Source of the DNA: Salinimicrobium sp049680855
Lineage (GTDB): Bacteria; Bacteroidota; Bacteroidia; Flavobacteriales; Flavobacteriaceae
DNA length: 64,000 bases
Direction of reading: 5' to 3'
NCBI RefSeq assembly: GCF_049680855.1
Contig: NZ_JBMPGS010000001.1
Coordinates: 496,001-560,000, forward strand
Shown piece after piece: positions 23,598 to 32,451 of this stretch; within the stretch, counting starts at the first letter, position 1, and each line of letters starts with the position of its first letter. The position numbers and the translations under genes are program-made. The notes under the pieces are model-generated. The model was not told where the DNA came from and searched no databases. It was given only the letters and a program-made list of their open reading frames with translations.

Positions 23598-25934
23598 ATG
23601 GGCAAATCAACTGAAAAAAAAGAAAAAGCTGCTAAGAAAAGATCTTACAACCGCTACATAGTATGGTTTTGGTCTTTGTTCACTGCCGGAATTTTATTTA
23701 TTGTATTCCTTTTTCTTCTGGCGAGCTGGGGCGTTTTTGGACCCATGCCCACCTTCGAAGAGTTAGAAAACCCGGAAACGAATTTAGCTACCGAGATTTT
23801 CTCTTCAGACGGTGAAACTTTAGGGAAATATTACAACGAGAATCGAACTCCGGTGAAATATGAAGATTTGCCGCAACATTTGGTGCAGGCATTGGTCGCT
23901 ACCGAGGATGAACGTTACTACGAGCACGCGGGAATTGACGCCCGCGGCACCATGAGAGCGGCAGTTTTTCTTGGAGCAAGGGGAGGAGCAAGTACTATTT
24001 CCCAACAGCTGGCAAAACAGCTTTTTACTCAGGATGTTTCTCAAAACTTTGTGGGGCGGGTACTGCAGAAGTTTAAGGAGTGGATCATCGCTACAAGATT
24101 GGAACGCCAGTATACCAAAGAAGAGATCATCACCATGTATCTCAACAAGTATGATTTCGTTTACCAGGCAGTAGGAATTCGTTCGGCGGCCAAGATCTAC
24201 TTCAACAAAGAACCAAAGGATTTGAAAGTTGAAGAGTCGGCGGTTCTTGTGGGTATGTTGGTGAATTCAGCTTATTATAATCCGGTGAGGCGGCCAGAGC
24301 TGGTAAGGGACCGAAGAAATACTGTGCTAAGCCAAATGGAGAAAAATGATTACATCACGGCAGCACAGGAGGATTCTCTTCAGCAAACGCCAATGAAGAT
24401 CACTTTTACTCCGCAGGGTCATGATGAAGGAATGGCAACCTATTTTAGGGTGTACCTTCAGGGATTCATGAAAGACTGGATAGAGAAAAATCCGAAACCT
24501 GACGGTGGTAAGTATAATATTTACCGCGACGGGTTAAAAATATACACCAGCATAGACTCCAGGATGCAGCAATATGCCGAAAATGCGGTGAGTGAACACA
24601 TTTCTCATCTTCAGAAGGAATTTAACAGGCAAAACGCAAATAACGCTACAGCGCCTTTTAGAGATGTTACTTCCGAAGAAAGAAGAGATATTATTAGCGA
24701 TGCCATGCGCCGTTCTGAAAGATGGAGAATAATGGTCAGTCAGGGAAAATCTGCAGAGGAAATTCGTAATTCATTTGATCAGGAAACTGAGATGAGTGTT
24801 TTCACCTGGGAAGGAGAAAACCGGGTAAAAGATACCGTTATGACTCCGCGGGATTCTATACTGTACTACAAATCCTTCCTGCAATCGGGAATGATGTCTA
24901 TGACACCTCAAACGGGTGAAGTAAAAGCCTGGGTTGGAGGAATTCATTTCAAGCATTTCAAATATGATCACGTAAAACAGGGAAAAAGACAGGTAGGTTC
25001 TACTTTTAAACCTTTTGTATATGCAACTGCAATTGACCAGTTACATTTATCTCCTTGTGATACGCTGCCAAAGAGTTTACATACCATTGAAGCAGGTAGA
25101 TATGGCCTTCTGCAAGACTGGACACCTAAAAATAGTGGAAGTGGAGACGATGCTTACGCCGGAATGGTAAGTCTTAAAAAAGGTTTGGCGGAATCTATTA
25201 ATACGGTAACGGCGCGATTGATCGACAGGACCGGTCCCGAGCCGGTGATTGAATTGGTAGATAAGCTGGGCGTAAACACAAAAAATATTCCGGCAGCTCC
25301 TTCAATTGCATTAGGTACAGCAGATCTCAGCGTTTTCGAAATGGTTTCTGCCTATAGCGCCTTTGTGAATGAGGGCGTATACGTGAAGCCGGTGATCGTG
25401 AACAGGATCGAGGACAAGAATGGAACTGTTTTATATCAGCACGTGCCCGAAACCCGCGATGTGTTGAGTAAAGAAGCGGCATACGTTACCATAAACCTTA
25501 TGGAAGGGGTTACAAGATATGGCTCGGGGCAACGACTTAGAGGAACCTGGGCTACAGGAGCCGATCATTATAAAAGGGCAGTAACGGGTTATCCTTATGA
25601 TTTTAAAAACCCAATAGCCGGGAAAACGGGAACGACACAAAACCAAAGTGATGGCTGGTTTATGGGAATGGTGCCTAACCTGGTCACGGGAGTTTGGGTT
25701 GGAGCTGAAGATCGTTCGGTTCACTTCCCCGGGATTACTTATGGGCAGGGCGCAACCATGGCATTACCTATTTGGGGAATCTATATGAAAGATGTCTATG
25801 CAGATCCAGATTTGAATATTTCAAAAGGAGATTTTCCTAAACCTGAAACCCTCTCTATCGAAACCGATTGTGACGCTTACGGTAGAGGTAGTGAACTGGA
25901 AGCAGGCGGAATTCCTGATGAATTGGATTTTTAA
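23598..25934 (+). CDS. bifunctional penicillin-binding protein 1A
   Basis: Polymerises and cross-links peptidoglycan. One membrane anchor (about residues 21-45) is followed by the glycosyltransferase domain, with EDERYYEHAGID and the GASTISQQLAKQL motif (about 96-140). The transpeptidase domain then has the SxxK motif in GSTFKPFVY (about 465-473), the SxN motif in SINTVTARL, and KTGTTQNQSDGWF (about 676-688). At 778 residues it is full length. It follows gldH by 10 bases and ends in a long terminator hairpin. Confidence 0.96.
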   Translation: MGKSTEKKEKAAKKRSYNRYIVWFWSLFTAGILFIVFLFLLASWGVFGPMPTFEELENPETNLATEIFSSDGETLGKYYNENRTPVKYEDLPQHLVQALVATEDERYYEHAGIDARGTMRAAVFLGARGGASTISQQLAKQLFTQDVSQNFVGRVLQKFKEWIIATRLERQYTKEEIITMYLNKYDFVYQAVGIRSAAKIYFNKEPKDLKVEESAVLVGMLVNSAYYNPVRRPELVRDRRNTVLSQMEKNDYITAAQEDSLQQTPMKITFTPQGHDEGMATYFRVYLQGFMKDWIEKNPKPDGGKYNIYRDGLKIYTSIDSRMQQYAENAVSEHISHLQKEFNRQNANNATAPFRDVTSEERRDIISDAMRRSERWRIMVSQGKSAEEIRNSFDQETEMSVFTWEGENRVKDTVMTPRDSILYYKSFLQSGMMSMTPQTGEVKAWVGGIHFKHFKYDHVKQGKRQVGSTFKPFVYATAIDQLHLSPCDTLPKSLHTIEAGRYGLLQDWTPKNSGSGDDAYAGMVSLKKGLAESINTVTARLIDRTGPEPVIELVDKLGVNTKNIPAAPSIALGTADLSVFEMVSAYSAFVNEGVYVKPVIVNRIEDKNGTVLYQHVPETRDVLSKEAAYVTINLMEGVTRYGSGQRLRGTWATGADHYKRAVTGYPYDFKNPIAGKTGTTQNQSDGWFMGMVPNLVTGVWVGAEDRSVHFPGITYGQGATMALPIWGIYMKDVYADPDLNISKGDFPKPETLSIETDCDAYGRGSELEAGGIPDELDF

Positions 25935-25965
25935 AAAATAATTTCTTCCTGAAACAGCATTTTTA

Positions 25966-26037
25966 AGGCTATTCAAAAAAGAGGTTATAAAGGCAGATTC
26001 TACGTCCTTAAACCCGCTTTTTTGGAATAGCTTTTTT
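25966..26037 (+). terminator. terminator of the trhO-PBP1A region
   Basis: An imperfect inverted repeat (AGGCTATTCAAAAAAG with CTTTTTTGGAATAGCT) spans 25966-26032 and is followed by a T-run to 26037. The loop is large, so efficiency is uncertain. Confidence 0.6.
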
Positions 26038-26040
26038 CTG

Positions 26041-26111
26041 CTTCGGAAAATGAAAATCCGGAGGAAAAATAGCTGATTTAATTGTCGTGGTTCCGGTAAA
26101 CTTTTCCGAAG
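26041..26111. repeat. 10-bp inverted repeat CTTCGGAAAA / TTTTCCGAAG
   Basis: Perfect arms at 26041-26050 and 26102-26111 with a 51-base spacer. The octamer in the arms (TTCCGAAG) is strikingly over-represented across the window, and this is one of two places where copies face each other. Lies between the PBP1A terminator and the CoA-transferase start. Confidence 0.5.
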
Positions 26112-26150
26112 AACTCAAAGAATCGAAAAACCATTGTAACCGGAATAAAT

Positions 26151-26184
26151 ATTTCGTAATTTTCGTGTAAAATAATTACGAAAT
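26151..26184. promoter_or_regulatory. 11-bp perfect inverted repeat over the scoA start
   Basis: ATTTCGTAATT (26151-26161) and AATTACGAAAT (26174-26184) are exact reverse complements with a 12-base spacer. The right arm includes the A and T of the scoA ATG. A near-match to the -7 box (TAATTTTC, 26157-26164) lies across the left arm. It can act as a dimeric repressor's operator, or as an RNA hairpin that hides the start codon. The geometry is certain; the mechanism is inferred. Confidence 0.6.
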
Positions 26185-26881
26185 GATAAAAAAGACGGTG
26201 AATAATGTTCAGGAGGCACTTGAAGGTGTTCATGACGGCATGACTTTTATGCTGGGTGGTTTTGGACTTTGCGGAATCCCCGAAAATGCCATTTCTGAAC
26301 TGGTACGACTAAACCTGAAAAATCTTACCTGTATTTCCAACAACGCCGGAGTGGATGACTTTGGACTTGGCCTACTACTCCACAAAAAGCAGATTGATAA
26401 AATGGTGTCTTCTTATGTGGGTGAGAACGCAGAATTTGAAAGACAAATGCTAAGCGGGGAACTTGAGGTGGAACTCACTCCGCAGGGAACGCTTGCAGCC
26501 AAATGCCAGGCAGCCCAGCAAGGCTTTCCAGCTATTTATACGCCCGCAGGTTATGGGACAGAAGTGGCAGAGGGAAAAGAAACCCGCGAATTTGAGGGAA
26601 AAATGTATGTGCTTGAAGAAGCTTACAAAGCAGATTTTGCTTTTGTGAAAGCCTGGAAAGGAGACGAAGCCGGAAACCTCATTTTTAAAGGGACTTCACG
26701 AAATTTTAATCCGGTGATGTGCGGTGCAGCCAAAACAACCGTGGTTGAGGTAGAGGAACTGGTAAAACCGGGTGAACTGGACCCAAATCAAATCCATATT
26801 CCGGGGATCTTTGTGCAAAGGATCTTTCAGGGAAAAGATTATGAAAAAAGGATTGAGCAAAGAACGGTGAGGAAGAAATAG
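26183..26881 (+). CDS. scoA: 3-oxoacid CoA-transferase subunit A
   Basis: Transfers CoA between succinyl-CoA and acetoacetate or a related 3-oxoacid. The N-terminal TFMLGGFGLCGIPENAI motif is the family I CoA-transferase signature. SRNFNPVMCGAAKTTVVEVEE is near the C-terminus (split here as SRNFNPVM and TTVVEVEE). At 232 residues it is complete. The partner subunit B starts 488 bases downstream instead of immediately, because a four-helix-bundle element lies between. An inverted repeat covers its start codon. Confidence 0.93.
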   Translation: MIKKTVNNVQEALEGVHDGMTFMLGGFGLCGIPENAISELVRLNLKNLTCISNNAGVDDFGLGLLLHKKQIDKMVSSYVGENAEFERQMLSGELEVELTPQGTLAAKCQAAQQGFPAIYTPAGYGTEVAEGKETREFEGKMYVLEEAYKADFAFVKAWKGDEAGNLIFKGTSRNFNPVMCGAAKTTVVEVEELVKPGELDPNQIHIPGIFVQRIFQGKDYEKRIEQRTVRKK

Positions 26882-27343
26882 ATTTGAAGGTTTGAAAATG
26901 TGATGATTTGAAAATTTGAAATGTAAAAAATAGTTTCAGAAAGTACAGTATGAGAGACGACAGGGAAAATTTAATAGTGAATAAAACTTTTGAGTTTGCC
27001 TTGGGAATTATTGATTATACTGAAGCGCTTCGATCTCACCACAAATATGAAATGGCTTCTCAACTTTTCCGAAGTGGTACTTCAATTGGAGCAAATGTAC
27101 GGGAAGCGCAAAATGCAGAAAGTAATGCAGACTTCATTCACAAGTTCAAAATCGCAGCAAAGGAATCAGATGAGACAAATTACTGGTTAAAACTTTGCAA
27201 AGCTTCACCACACATTTCCAGTCCAGACCATAGAATTATGACAGAATGCATATCTATAATTAAGATAATTTCTAAAATCATAAGTTCAAGTAAAAAATAA
27301 ATTTATCAATGGAATTGAAGGCGCATTTTCAAATCTTCAAATC
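26881..27343. mobile_element. candidate IVP element with terminal inverted repeats inside a CoA-transferase operon
   Basis: The left end GATTTGAAGGTTTGAAAATG (26881-26900, continuing TG to 26902) and the right end (27322-27343, reverse complement GATTTGAAGATTTGAAAATG then CG) match at 20 of 22 positions in inverted orientation. More partial copies of the TTTGAA unit flank each end (26905-26921; 27346-27360). The element holds one gene, a four-helix-bundle protein. Its left end begins on the last base of the scoA stop codon. Orphan copies of this protein family are common in Bacteroidota. The mobile nature is inferred from the ends and from the split operon. Confidence 0.6.
26950..27300 (+). 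CDS. four-helix-bundle protein (23S rRNA intervening-sequence family)
   Basis: A 116-residue all-helical protein. KTFEFALGIIDYTEAL, ASQLFRSGTSIGANVREAQNA and FIHKFKIAAKESDETNYWL are typical of the S23/IVP family (the second motif is two parts: ASQLFRSGTSIGANV and REAQNA). Members were first seen in intervening sequences of 23S rRNA genes, and relatives (Avd) serve diversity-generating retroelements. No reverse transcriptase is nearby. It is enclosed by inverted repeats and interrupts scoA-scoB, so it looks like cargo of a small element rather than part of ketone metabolism. Confidence 0.85.
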   Translation: MRDDRENLIVNKTFEFALGIIDYTEALRSHHKYEMASQLFRSGTSIGANVREAQNAESNADFIHKFKIAAKESDETNYWLKLCKASPHISSPDHRIMTECISIIKIISKIISSSKK

Positions 27344-27369
27344 CTGCGAATCTTCAAATTAGATAAAGA

Positions 27370-28023
27370 ATGTTAGATAAAGAAGGAATAGCAAAGCGCA
27401 TTGCCAAAGAAGTCAAGGATGGCTATTACGTCAACCTTGGGATTGGTATCCCAACTTTGGTAGCGAATTTTGTGCGCGACGATATACAGGTAGAATTTCA
27501 AAGTGAAAACGGCATTTTAGGAATGGGACCTTTCCCTTTTGAGGGGGAAGAAGATGCAGATCTCATTAATGCCGGAAAACAAACGATCACCGCCCTTCCC
27601 GGGGCAAGTTTTTTTGATTCTGCAATGAGTTTTGGGATGATTCGTGGGAAGCACGTAGATCTTACTATTTTAGGAGCCATGGAAGTAGCCGAAAACGGTG
27701 ATATTGCAAACTGGAAAATTCCGGGGAAAATGGTAAAAGGAATGGGTGGAGCAATGGATCTTGTAGCTTCTGCCGAAAATATCATTGTGGCCATGATGCA
27801 TACCAACAGGGCCGGGGAATCAAAACTGCTTAGGCGCTGTTCATTGCCGTTAACAGGCGTTGGTTGCGTCACAAAGATCGTTACCAACCTTGCAGTGCTT
27901 GAAGTGACCGAAAAGGGCTTTAAACTGCTCGAAAGAGCTCCGGGAGTATCCGTAGAAGAAATAAAAGCAGCTACTGAAGGAACTTTAGTGGTGGAAGGAG
28001 ATATTCCTGAAATGCAGCTCTAA
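27370..28023 (+). CDS. scoB: 3-oxoacid CoA-transferase subunit B
   Basis: Carries the catalytic glutamate in the SENGILGMGPFP motif (Glu near residue 47), where the enzyme-CoA thioester forms. YYVNLGIGIPTLVANFV and GAMEVAENGDIANWKIPGK are further subunit B signatures. At 217 residues it is complete. It should still pair with subunit A encoded upstream of the inserted element, possibly from a common transcript. Confidence 0.93.
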   Translation: MLDKEGIAKRIAKEVKDGYYVNLGIGIPTLVANFVRDDIQVEFQSENGILGMGPFPFEGEEDADLINAGKQTITALPGASFFDSAMSFGMIRGKHVDLTILGAMEVAENGDIANWKIPGKMVKGMGGAMDLVASAENIIVAMMHTNRAGESKLLRRCSLPLTGVGCVTKIVTNLAVLEVTEKGFKLLERAPGVSVEEIKAATEGTLVVEGDIPEMQL

Positions 28024-28036
28024 AAATGTGAAACGG

Positions 28037-28096
28037 AAATGCCATTTTTGGAACATCAGGAATATCATATTCTTAAGTGTCTCAAAAATGGCATTT
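28037..28096 (+). terminator. probable terminator of scoAB
   Basis: A perfect 14-base inverted repeat, AAATGCCATTTTTG (28037-28050) and CAAAAATGGCATTT (28083-28096), begins 13 bases after the scoB stop and ends in a short T-run. The arms contain the AAAATGNCATTTT palindrome that recurs elsewhere in the window. Confidence 0.55.
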
Positions 28097-28160
28097 TTAT
28101 AGATTATTCAAATTCAGCTTATGAATTAAAAACTGAGAATGCTTTTTGGATGATCAAAAC

Positions 28161-28523
28161 CTAATCTAGCAGGCCAGTGCTGTGTTTCTCAAGATTTATG
28201 AGATTTTCCATGGCTTGCGATAAAGGAATTACCTGTCCGCGGGCGTTGACCTGGGAAAAATACTTGTGCCAGCCGGCTTCTTCCACCGCTTTTTCCAGTC
28301 TTTCAACATGATCCAGGGAAGGCATTTTCCAAACAGCCATATATCTGTAATCGCTTCGGTAGGGCGTATGTTCTTCGTTCATTGCCCAACCTACATTTTC
28401 TATACCTTGTGCAGAGAGCTCTTTCATCCCGCCACTAACTTTAGACATATAGGCACGGCGATCTTCTTTAGAAAGATCCATCCATTCCTGGGTTACGTTC
28501 CATAATTCCACATATAAATACAT
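28161..28523 (-). CDS. conserved hypothetical protein, DUF6616-like
   Basis: A 120-residue cytoplasmic protein with no signal or membrane segment. The alternating pattern (MYLYVELWNVTQEWMDL at the start, YRYMAVWKMPSLDHVERLE in the middle) suggests a ferredoxin-like dimeric alpha/beta barrel. Many Trp, Tyr and Met residues could line a small-molecule pocket. I associate it with DUF6616 from memory. The gene stands alone between scoB (convergent) and the exonuclease. Confidence 0.7.
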   Translation of the reverse strand: MYLYVELWNVTQEWMDLSKEDRRAYMSKVSGGMKELSAQGIENVGWAMNEEHTPYRSDYRYMAVWKMPSLDHVERLEKAVEEAGWHKYFSQVNARGQVIPLSQAMENLINLEKHSTGLLD

Positions 28524-28710
28524 AATTATTCAGTTTTGGTTAATATTTCTTCGGAATTACGCCGCCCTCTTTTCTTCTGAAAAAGGCATTTTCACCTTCT
28601 TTTCAATCAGAATATCAAATATTTACGGTTTTTCCGAAGCTGTCTTATATAAAGATAAGAAATTATTGGCAGGCAGCAGGAGTGTTAAGTTTAGTTTAGT
28701 AATTCCAGAT

Positions 28711-29424
28711 TTATACCGAAAAGATCTCCTCTTCCTGAAGGAGCGGCTCCTGCCTGAACTTTAGAAGAATCTGGGCAACTGCCACCACGTCTTTTTCACA
28801 ATAGGTAACGATCCTTTTCAAATCATTTTGTTCATAATAGACGTTTCTTACTTCGCTGCCATCAATATCATCCTTTGGAGAAGGAATTCCCAGCACCTGT
28901 GTGAGTAATTTTAAAGAGGTAAAATGTTTGTGGTCACCAAATTTCCAAAGTTCCAGCGTGTCCAGGTGAGGGACTTCCCAGGGCCTTTTTCCGAAGAGAT
29001 CCAGCTTGACAGGAAGTTCTATGTTATGGATGAGCATGCGCCTGGCCAGGAACGGAAAATCGAATTCTTTCCCGTTGTGGGCGCAAAGCAGGTGCTGAGG
29101 TTTGTTGAAATGTGTTCCCAGCAGCTCCCGGAATTCCAAAAGCAATTTTTTCTCGTCTCCGGAAAATGATTTAAGCCTGAACTTTCTCTTCTCACCCTGA
29201 AAAGCAAAATAGCCTACCGAAATACATACGATCTTACCAAACTCTGCCCAAATCCCTGCACGTTCATAAAATTCTTCTGGCGAACAATCTTCTTTGCGCT
29301 GGTATTGAGACTTTATTTCCCAAAGAAGTTTCTTTTCTGAAGATAAATCGTCAAAAGTGGCAAATTCGGGAACGGTTTCAATGTCCAGGAACAGCAGGTT
29401 TTTGATATCCAGTTTTTTTACCAT
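28711..29424 (-). CDS. DEDD-family 3'-5' exonuclease (PolB-proofreading-like)
   Basis: The first acidic motif is LLFLDIETVPEF near residues 10-21 and the second is HNGKEFDFPFLARR. The third is YCEKDVVAVAQ near the C-terminus, giving the DEDDy set (Asp-Glu, Asp, Asp with a Tyr four residues earlier). The start at 29424 (MVKKLDIKN) is preferred because the family begins close to the first motif; an alternative ATG lies at 29454. It probably trims single-stranded DNA or RNA. Confidence 0.85.
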   Translation of the reverse strand: MVKKLDIKNLLFLDIETVPEFATFDDLSSEKKLLWEIKSQYQRKEDCSPEEFYERAGIWAEFGKIVCISVGYFAFQGEKRKFRLKSFSGDEKKLLLEFRELLGTHFNKPQHLLCAHNGKEFDFPFLARRMLIHNIELPVKLDLFGKRPWEVPHLDTLELWKFGDHKHFTSLKLLTQVLGIPSPKDDIDGSEVRNVYYEQNDLKRIVTYCEKDVVAVAQILLKFRQEPLLQEEEIFSV

Positions 29425-29549
29425 TGCAGCAGCTTTTTTTTTAATCTTGCTCAAGATATAGAATAAAATAAAAATCTTGTATAAAAGTTTGAATTCCAGC
29501 TCACTTTGCAGATTTATTCTTTACCTTAAATGAAGCTAATTGCATTAAA

Positions 29550-29735
29550 ATGAAATTAATTTTTCTTAAAATATGCCTGCTGATCGCAGGGATACTTTTG
29601 CTGGGAATCGATATAATTCAGCTGGATTTTGAAAATTTAACGAACGGGAAATACTTCGGAATCATATCAAATCTTTTGCTGATCATTGCAATGATCATTA
29701 GCATAAGGTATTCTGCACGCAAGAATAGCGAGTAA
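29550..29735 (+). CDS. small two-helix membrane protein
   Basis: A 61-residue protein with two hydrophobic helices (about residues 5-23 and 36-52) joined by the polar loop DFENLTNGKYFG and ending in a basic tail (RYSARKNSE). No family is recognised. It stands alone, pointing towards the convergent serine hydrolase five bases away. Coding is plausible from composition but not proven. Confidence 0.6.
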   Translation: MKLIFLKICLLIAGILLLGIDIIQLDFENLTNGKYFGIISNLLLIIAMIISIRYSARKNSE

Positions 29736-29740
29736 AAATG

Positions 29741-30880
29741 CTATTTTTCAAGCATACGGTAGGTTTCTTCGATGTACGCGTAAAAATCATTGGAGTGTTT
29801 ATTTCCTTCCTGCTTTTCAAGGAGCTCGTGACCTAAGCGAACGATGATGAGATCGTCCTCTGGAATCACGATCACATATTGGCCCAGAATGCCGCGCATA
29901 TAGAAGATTTTCTTTCCTAAATGATTGGCCAACCAAAAGCCGTAGCCGTAATGTGGCGCATCTTCAAACCGCGGATTTATTGAAGCCCGAACAAAAGTGG
30001 AATCCAGGATTTGTTTCCCATTCCAGTTGCCGAGGTCATTATATAATTTTCCGAAGCGGGCGAAATCCCGGGCATTTGAAGCAATGCAGCAATACGCTTT
30101 TTCCATTCCGCTTTCCTCGCTGTCCAGCTGCCACAAAGCATTATTTCTCATGCCGAGTGGTTCCCAAAAGCTTTGGCTTAAATATTCAGAAAGGGTGTTT
30201 CCTGTTGCCTTTTCAATGACCATTCCTAGCAATTGGGTATTACCGCTCAAATATTCCCATTCTTCCCCGGGCTCCTCAGTCACCTTGAGGTTGAGGATCT
30301 GCTCCCTTATATCTTTGCCAAAATAGGCTCTTGCCGTCATAGAAAAAGGACTGTAATAATTTTCTTCCCAGTTCAATCCTGAAGCCATTGATGCAAGATC
30401 TCCCACAGTTAACCTGCTGTCAAACTGTGGATAAAAATCTGATACAGGTTGCTCCAGGCCTTTAATATGGCCATCTCTTATCGCTTTGCCCAGTAGTGCG
30501 CTTACGATACTTTTAGCCATTGAAAAGGAATTGGTCCTGGAATCTGGCCCGTAATCTTCCCTGTACTTTTCGTACCAAATACTGTCACTTTTGATGATAA
30601 GGAAAGCAACCGTTCCAAGATCTTCATTTAATTCTTCTAAAACAGGACTGGCTTCGGCTTCATTGTATTCGCTGTGCGGTGGCCATGGCTGGGGTTGCCC
30701 GGCATCAATTTTTCTGTTTTCAAATTCAGGATAATCGTCAATATAAGCTGTGGTGTGGCCAGATAAATAGGTGGTTTTTATGCCCTTTAGAAGATAATCA
30801 TAATCGAAATTGTAAAGTGCAAGTACGGCGGCCACCAAAAAAAGCAGAAATCCGAAAATGATCTTTTTAAAAGTTTTCAT
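29741..30880 (-). CDS. serine hydrolase of the class C beta-lactamase-related family
   Basis: An N-terminal membrane anchor (about residues 5-22) and a penicillin-binding-protein-like fold. The SxxK nucleophile motif is SMAK in NSFSMAKSIVSALLG, the second motif is YLSGNTQLLG, and HYGYGFW stands where the KTG/HxG triad would be. Members include esterases, DD-peptidases and amidases; the substrate cannot be deduced. It follows ogt by 22 bases in a three-gene run. Confidence 0.88.
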   Translation of the reverse strand: MKTFKKIIFGFLLFLVAAVLALYNFDYDYLLKGIKTTYLSGHTTAYIDDYPEFENRKIDAGQPQPWPPHSEYNEAEASPVLEELNEDLGTVAFLIIKSDSIWYEKYREDYGPDSRTNSFSMAKSIVSALLGKAIRDGHIKGLEQPVSDFYPQFDSRLTVGDLASMASGLNWEENYYSPFSMTARAYFGKDIREQILNLKVTEEPGEEWEYLSGNTQLLGMVIEKATGNTLSEYLSQSFWEPLGMRNNALWQLDSEESGMEKAYCCIASNARDFARFGKLYNDLGNWNGKQILDSTFVRASINPRFEDAPHYGYGFWLANHLGKKIFYMRGILGQYVIVIPEDDLIIVRLGHELLEKQEGNKHSNDFYAYIEETYRMLEK

Positions 30881-30902
30881 GTGCTCTTTAAATTCGAATA
30901 TT

Positions 30903-31379
30903 TTAATTGAAAAGAATCTGCTGTTTCACCGGATTTTCATGTTCCAGAAGCCACTTTTTGCGCCACAATCCGCCGGCATAGCCGGTTAACGATCCGTCAC
31001 TGCCAATGATCCTGTGGCAGGGTACCACGATCCATAAAGGGTTCTTTCCGTTTGCTGCTGCAACTGCCCTAATTGCTTTGGGATCGCCTAATTTTTTAGA
31101 GAGGGCCATATAGGAAATTGTTCGTCCAAAAGGCACTTTTTGAAGCTCCAGCCACACTTTTTTCTGAAAAGGAGTTCCTTCCGGATTTAGCTGAAGATCA
31201 AAATTGTTAAGACTTCCGGCGAAATATTCCTTGAGCTGAAGAACCGCTGGTTGTAACTCTGCTGGTATTTTTTCTGAAGAAGGCAATTCTTCCGAAGTAA
31301 GAGAAATACGCGAAATTCCTTTGCTATCACCTTCAATAAGAGCGGCACCCAGCGGTGTTTTAAGATACGTTTGGGCCAT
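30903..31379 (-). CDS. ogt: methylated-DNA--protein-cysteine methyltransferase
   Basis: Removes alkyl groups from O6-methylguanine by suicide transfer to its Cys. The active site is IVVPCHRIIG (Cys near residue 125), preceded by the DNA-reading helix region AIRAVAAANGKNPL. The start at 31379 (MAQTYLKT) gives 158 residues, the normal size. It overlaps the end of the CNNM gene by 20 bases, whereas a longer frame would overlap much more. Confidence 0.94.
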   Translation of the reverse strand: MAQTYLKTPLGAALIEGDSKGISRISLTSEELPSSEKIPAELQPAVLQLKEYFAGSLNNFDLQLNPEGTPFQKKVWLELQKVPFGRTISYMALSKKLGDPKAIRAVAAANGKNPLWIVVPCHRIIGSDGSLTGYAGGLWRKKWLLEHENPVKQQILFN

Positions 31380-32451
31380 TGTCTTCTTCTTTCTTAGGAT
31401 CTTCCAGAATGCCCAGCCTTCTTGCTCTTTTTTCCCAGTTTTTACGTGCCAGTACCTGCATGTCTTCAATATTGTCACTTTCGTCCATGATCTCCAGGCC
31501 TAGAAGAGTTTCGATAATATCCTCCATAGTGACCAGGCCAACAGTGTTTCCATATTCGTCAACGACGATGGAGAGATGGGTGCGTTTATCAACAAAAGTT
31601 TCAAACAACTTTGGAATTGGCGTATCTAGTGAAGTAACTTGAATATCCCTTACAAGTGTCTTTAGCGGCTCAGGCCCTTTTTCATCAATCATCTCTTCGA
31701 GCACATCGTCTTTAAGGATAAATCCTGTGATATTGTTGGATTTCTCCCTGTAAACGGGAATCCGGGAAAATTTAAGGTTTCGGTGCTGACGGTAAAAATC
31801 TTCAATTGTGGTGTCTTCATCTTCGGTCACGGCAACTGAAAAAGGAGTCATGATATTTTTGGCCTGTATAGACCGGAAAGCAAGCATATTCTTTATGAAA
31901 GTAGATTCATTTTCTTCAAATACCCCTTCCTCTTCGGCAGCATTGGTCATAGCAATAAATTCCTCCCTGCTCATGGTGCTCATGTGTGCCGATTTTCCAA
32001 TCAGCCGTGTGGTAAGACGCAACAACCAGAGAATGCCGGTGTATTTAAGCGGGAAAATGAAGATTTTAAGTGTTTGTGCGGTGAAATTTCCTAATGACTG
32101 CCAGTAGGTTGCTCCTATGGTCTTAGGGATAATTTCTGAAAGGATTAAAATAGCTAATGTCATAAGAGCAGATACCACGCCTACCATTCCGCCACTAGGG
32201 TAAACTTTTTCTGCCTGTACCCCTACCAAAATAGCTCCCACCGTGTGAGCCACTGTATTAATAGTAAGAATGGCAATTAGTGGTTCATCTACATCCTCTT
32301 TAAACCGGGAAAGAGTATGGGCATATGATTTACCTTCCTGTTTTTTGATCTTGAGGAAGGAAGGAGTGAGACTTAAAAAAGCAGCTTCAAGAATTGAGCA
32401 CAAGAATGAAAAGAAAATTGATAAAAAGGCATAAAGAAAGAGTAATCCCAT
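31360..32451 (-). CDS. CNNM/CorC-type transporter-like protein (hemolysin family)
   Basis: The N-terminal DUF21 domain (about residues 1-170) has four hydrophobic helices and the LILSEIIPKTIGA motif. A CBS pair follows (about 190-320, with ILKDDVLEEMID and EYGNTVGLVTMEDIIETLLG). The C-terminal CorC_HlyC domain of longer relatives is missing. CNNM proteins are linked to magnesium or cobalt efflux. It overlaps ogt and probably shares its transcript. Confidence 0.9.
   Translation of the reverse strand: MGLLFLYAFLSIFFSFLCSILEAAFLSLTPSFLKIKKQEGKSYAHTLSRFKEDVDEPLIAILTINTVAHTVGAILVGVQAEKVYPSGGMVGVVSALMTLAILILSEIIPKTIGATYWQSLGNFTAQTLKIFIFPLKYTGILWLLRLTTRLIGKSAHMSTMSREEFIAMTNAAEEEGVFEENESTFIKNMLAFRSIQAKNIMTPFSVAVTEDEDTTIEDFYRQHRNLKFSRIPVYREKSNNITGFILKDDVLEEMIDEKGPEPLKTLVRDIQVTSLDTPIPKLFETFVDKRTHLSIVVDEYGNTVGLVTMEDIIETLLGLEIMDESDNIEDMQVLARKNWEKRARRLGILEDPKKEEDNGPNVS

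Noticed and set aside
26950..27300. Four-helix-bundle gene as the accessory protein of a diversity-generating retroelement
   Set aside because: No reverse transcriptase, template repeat or variable repeat is present nearby.
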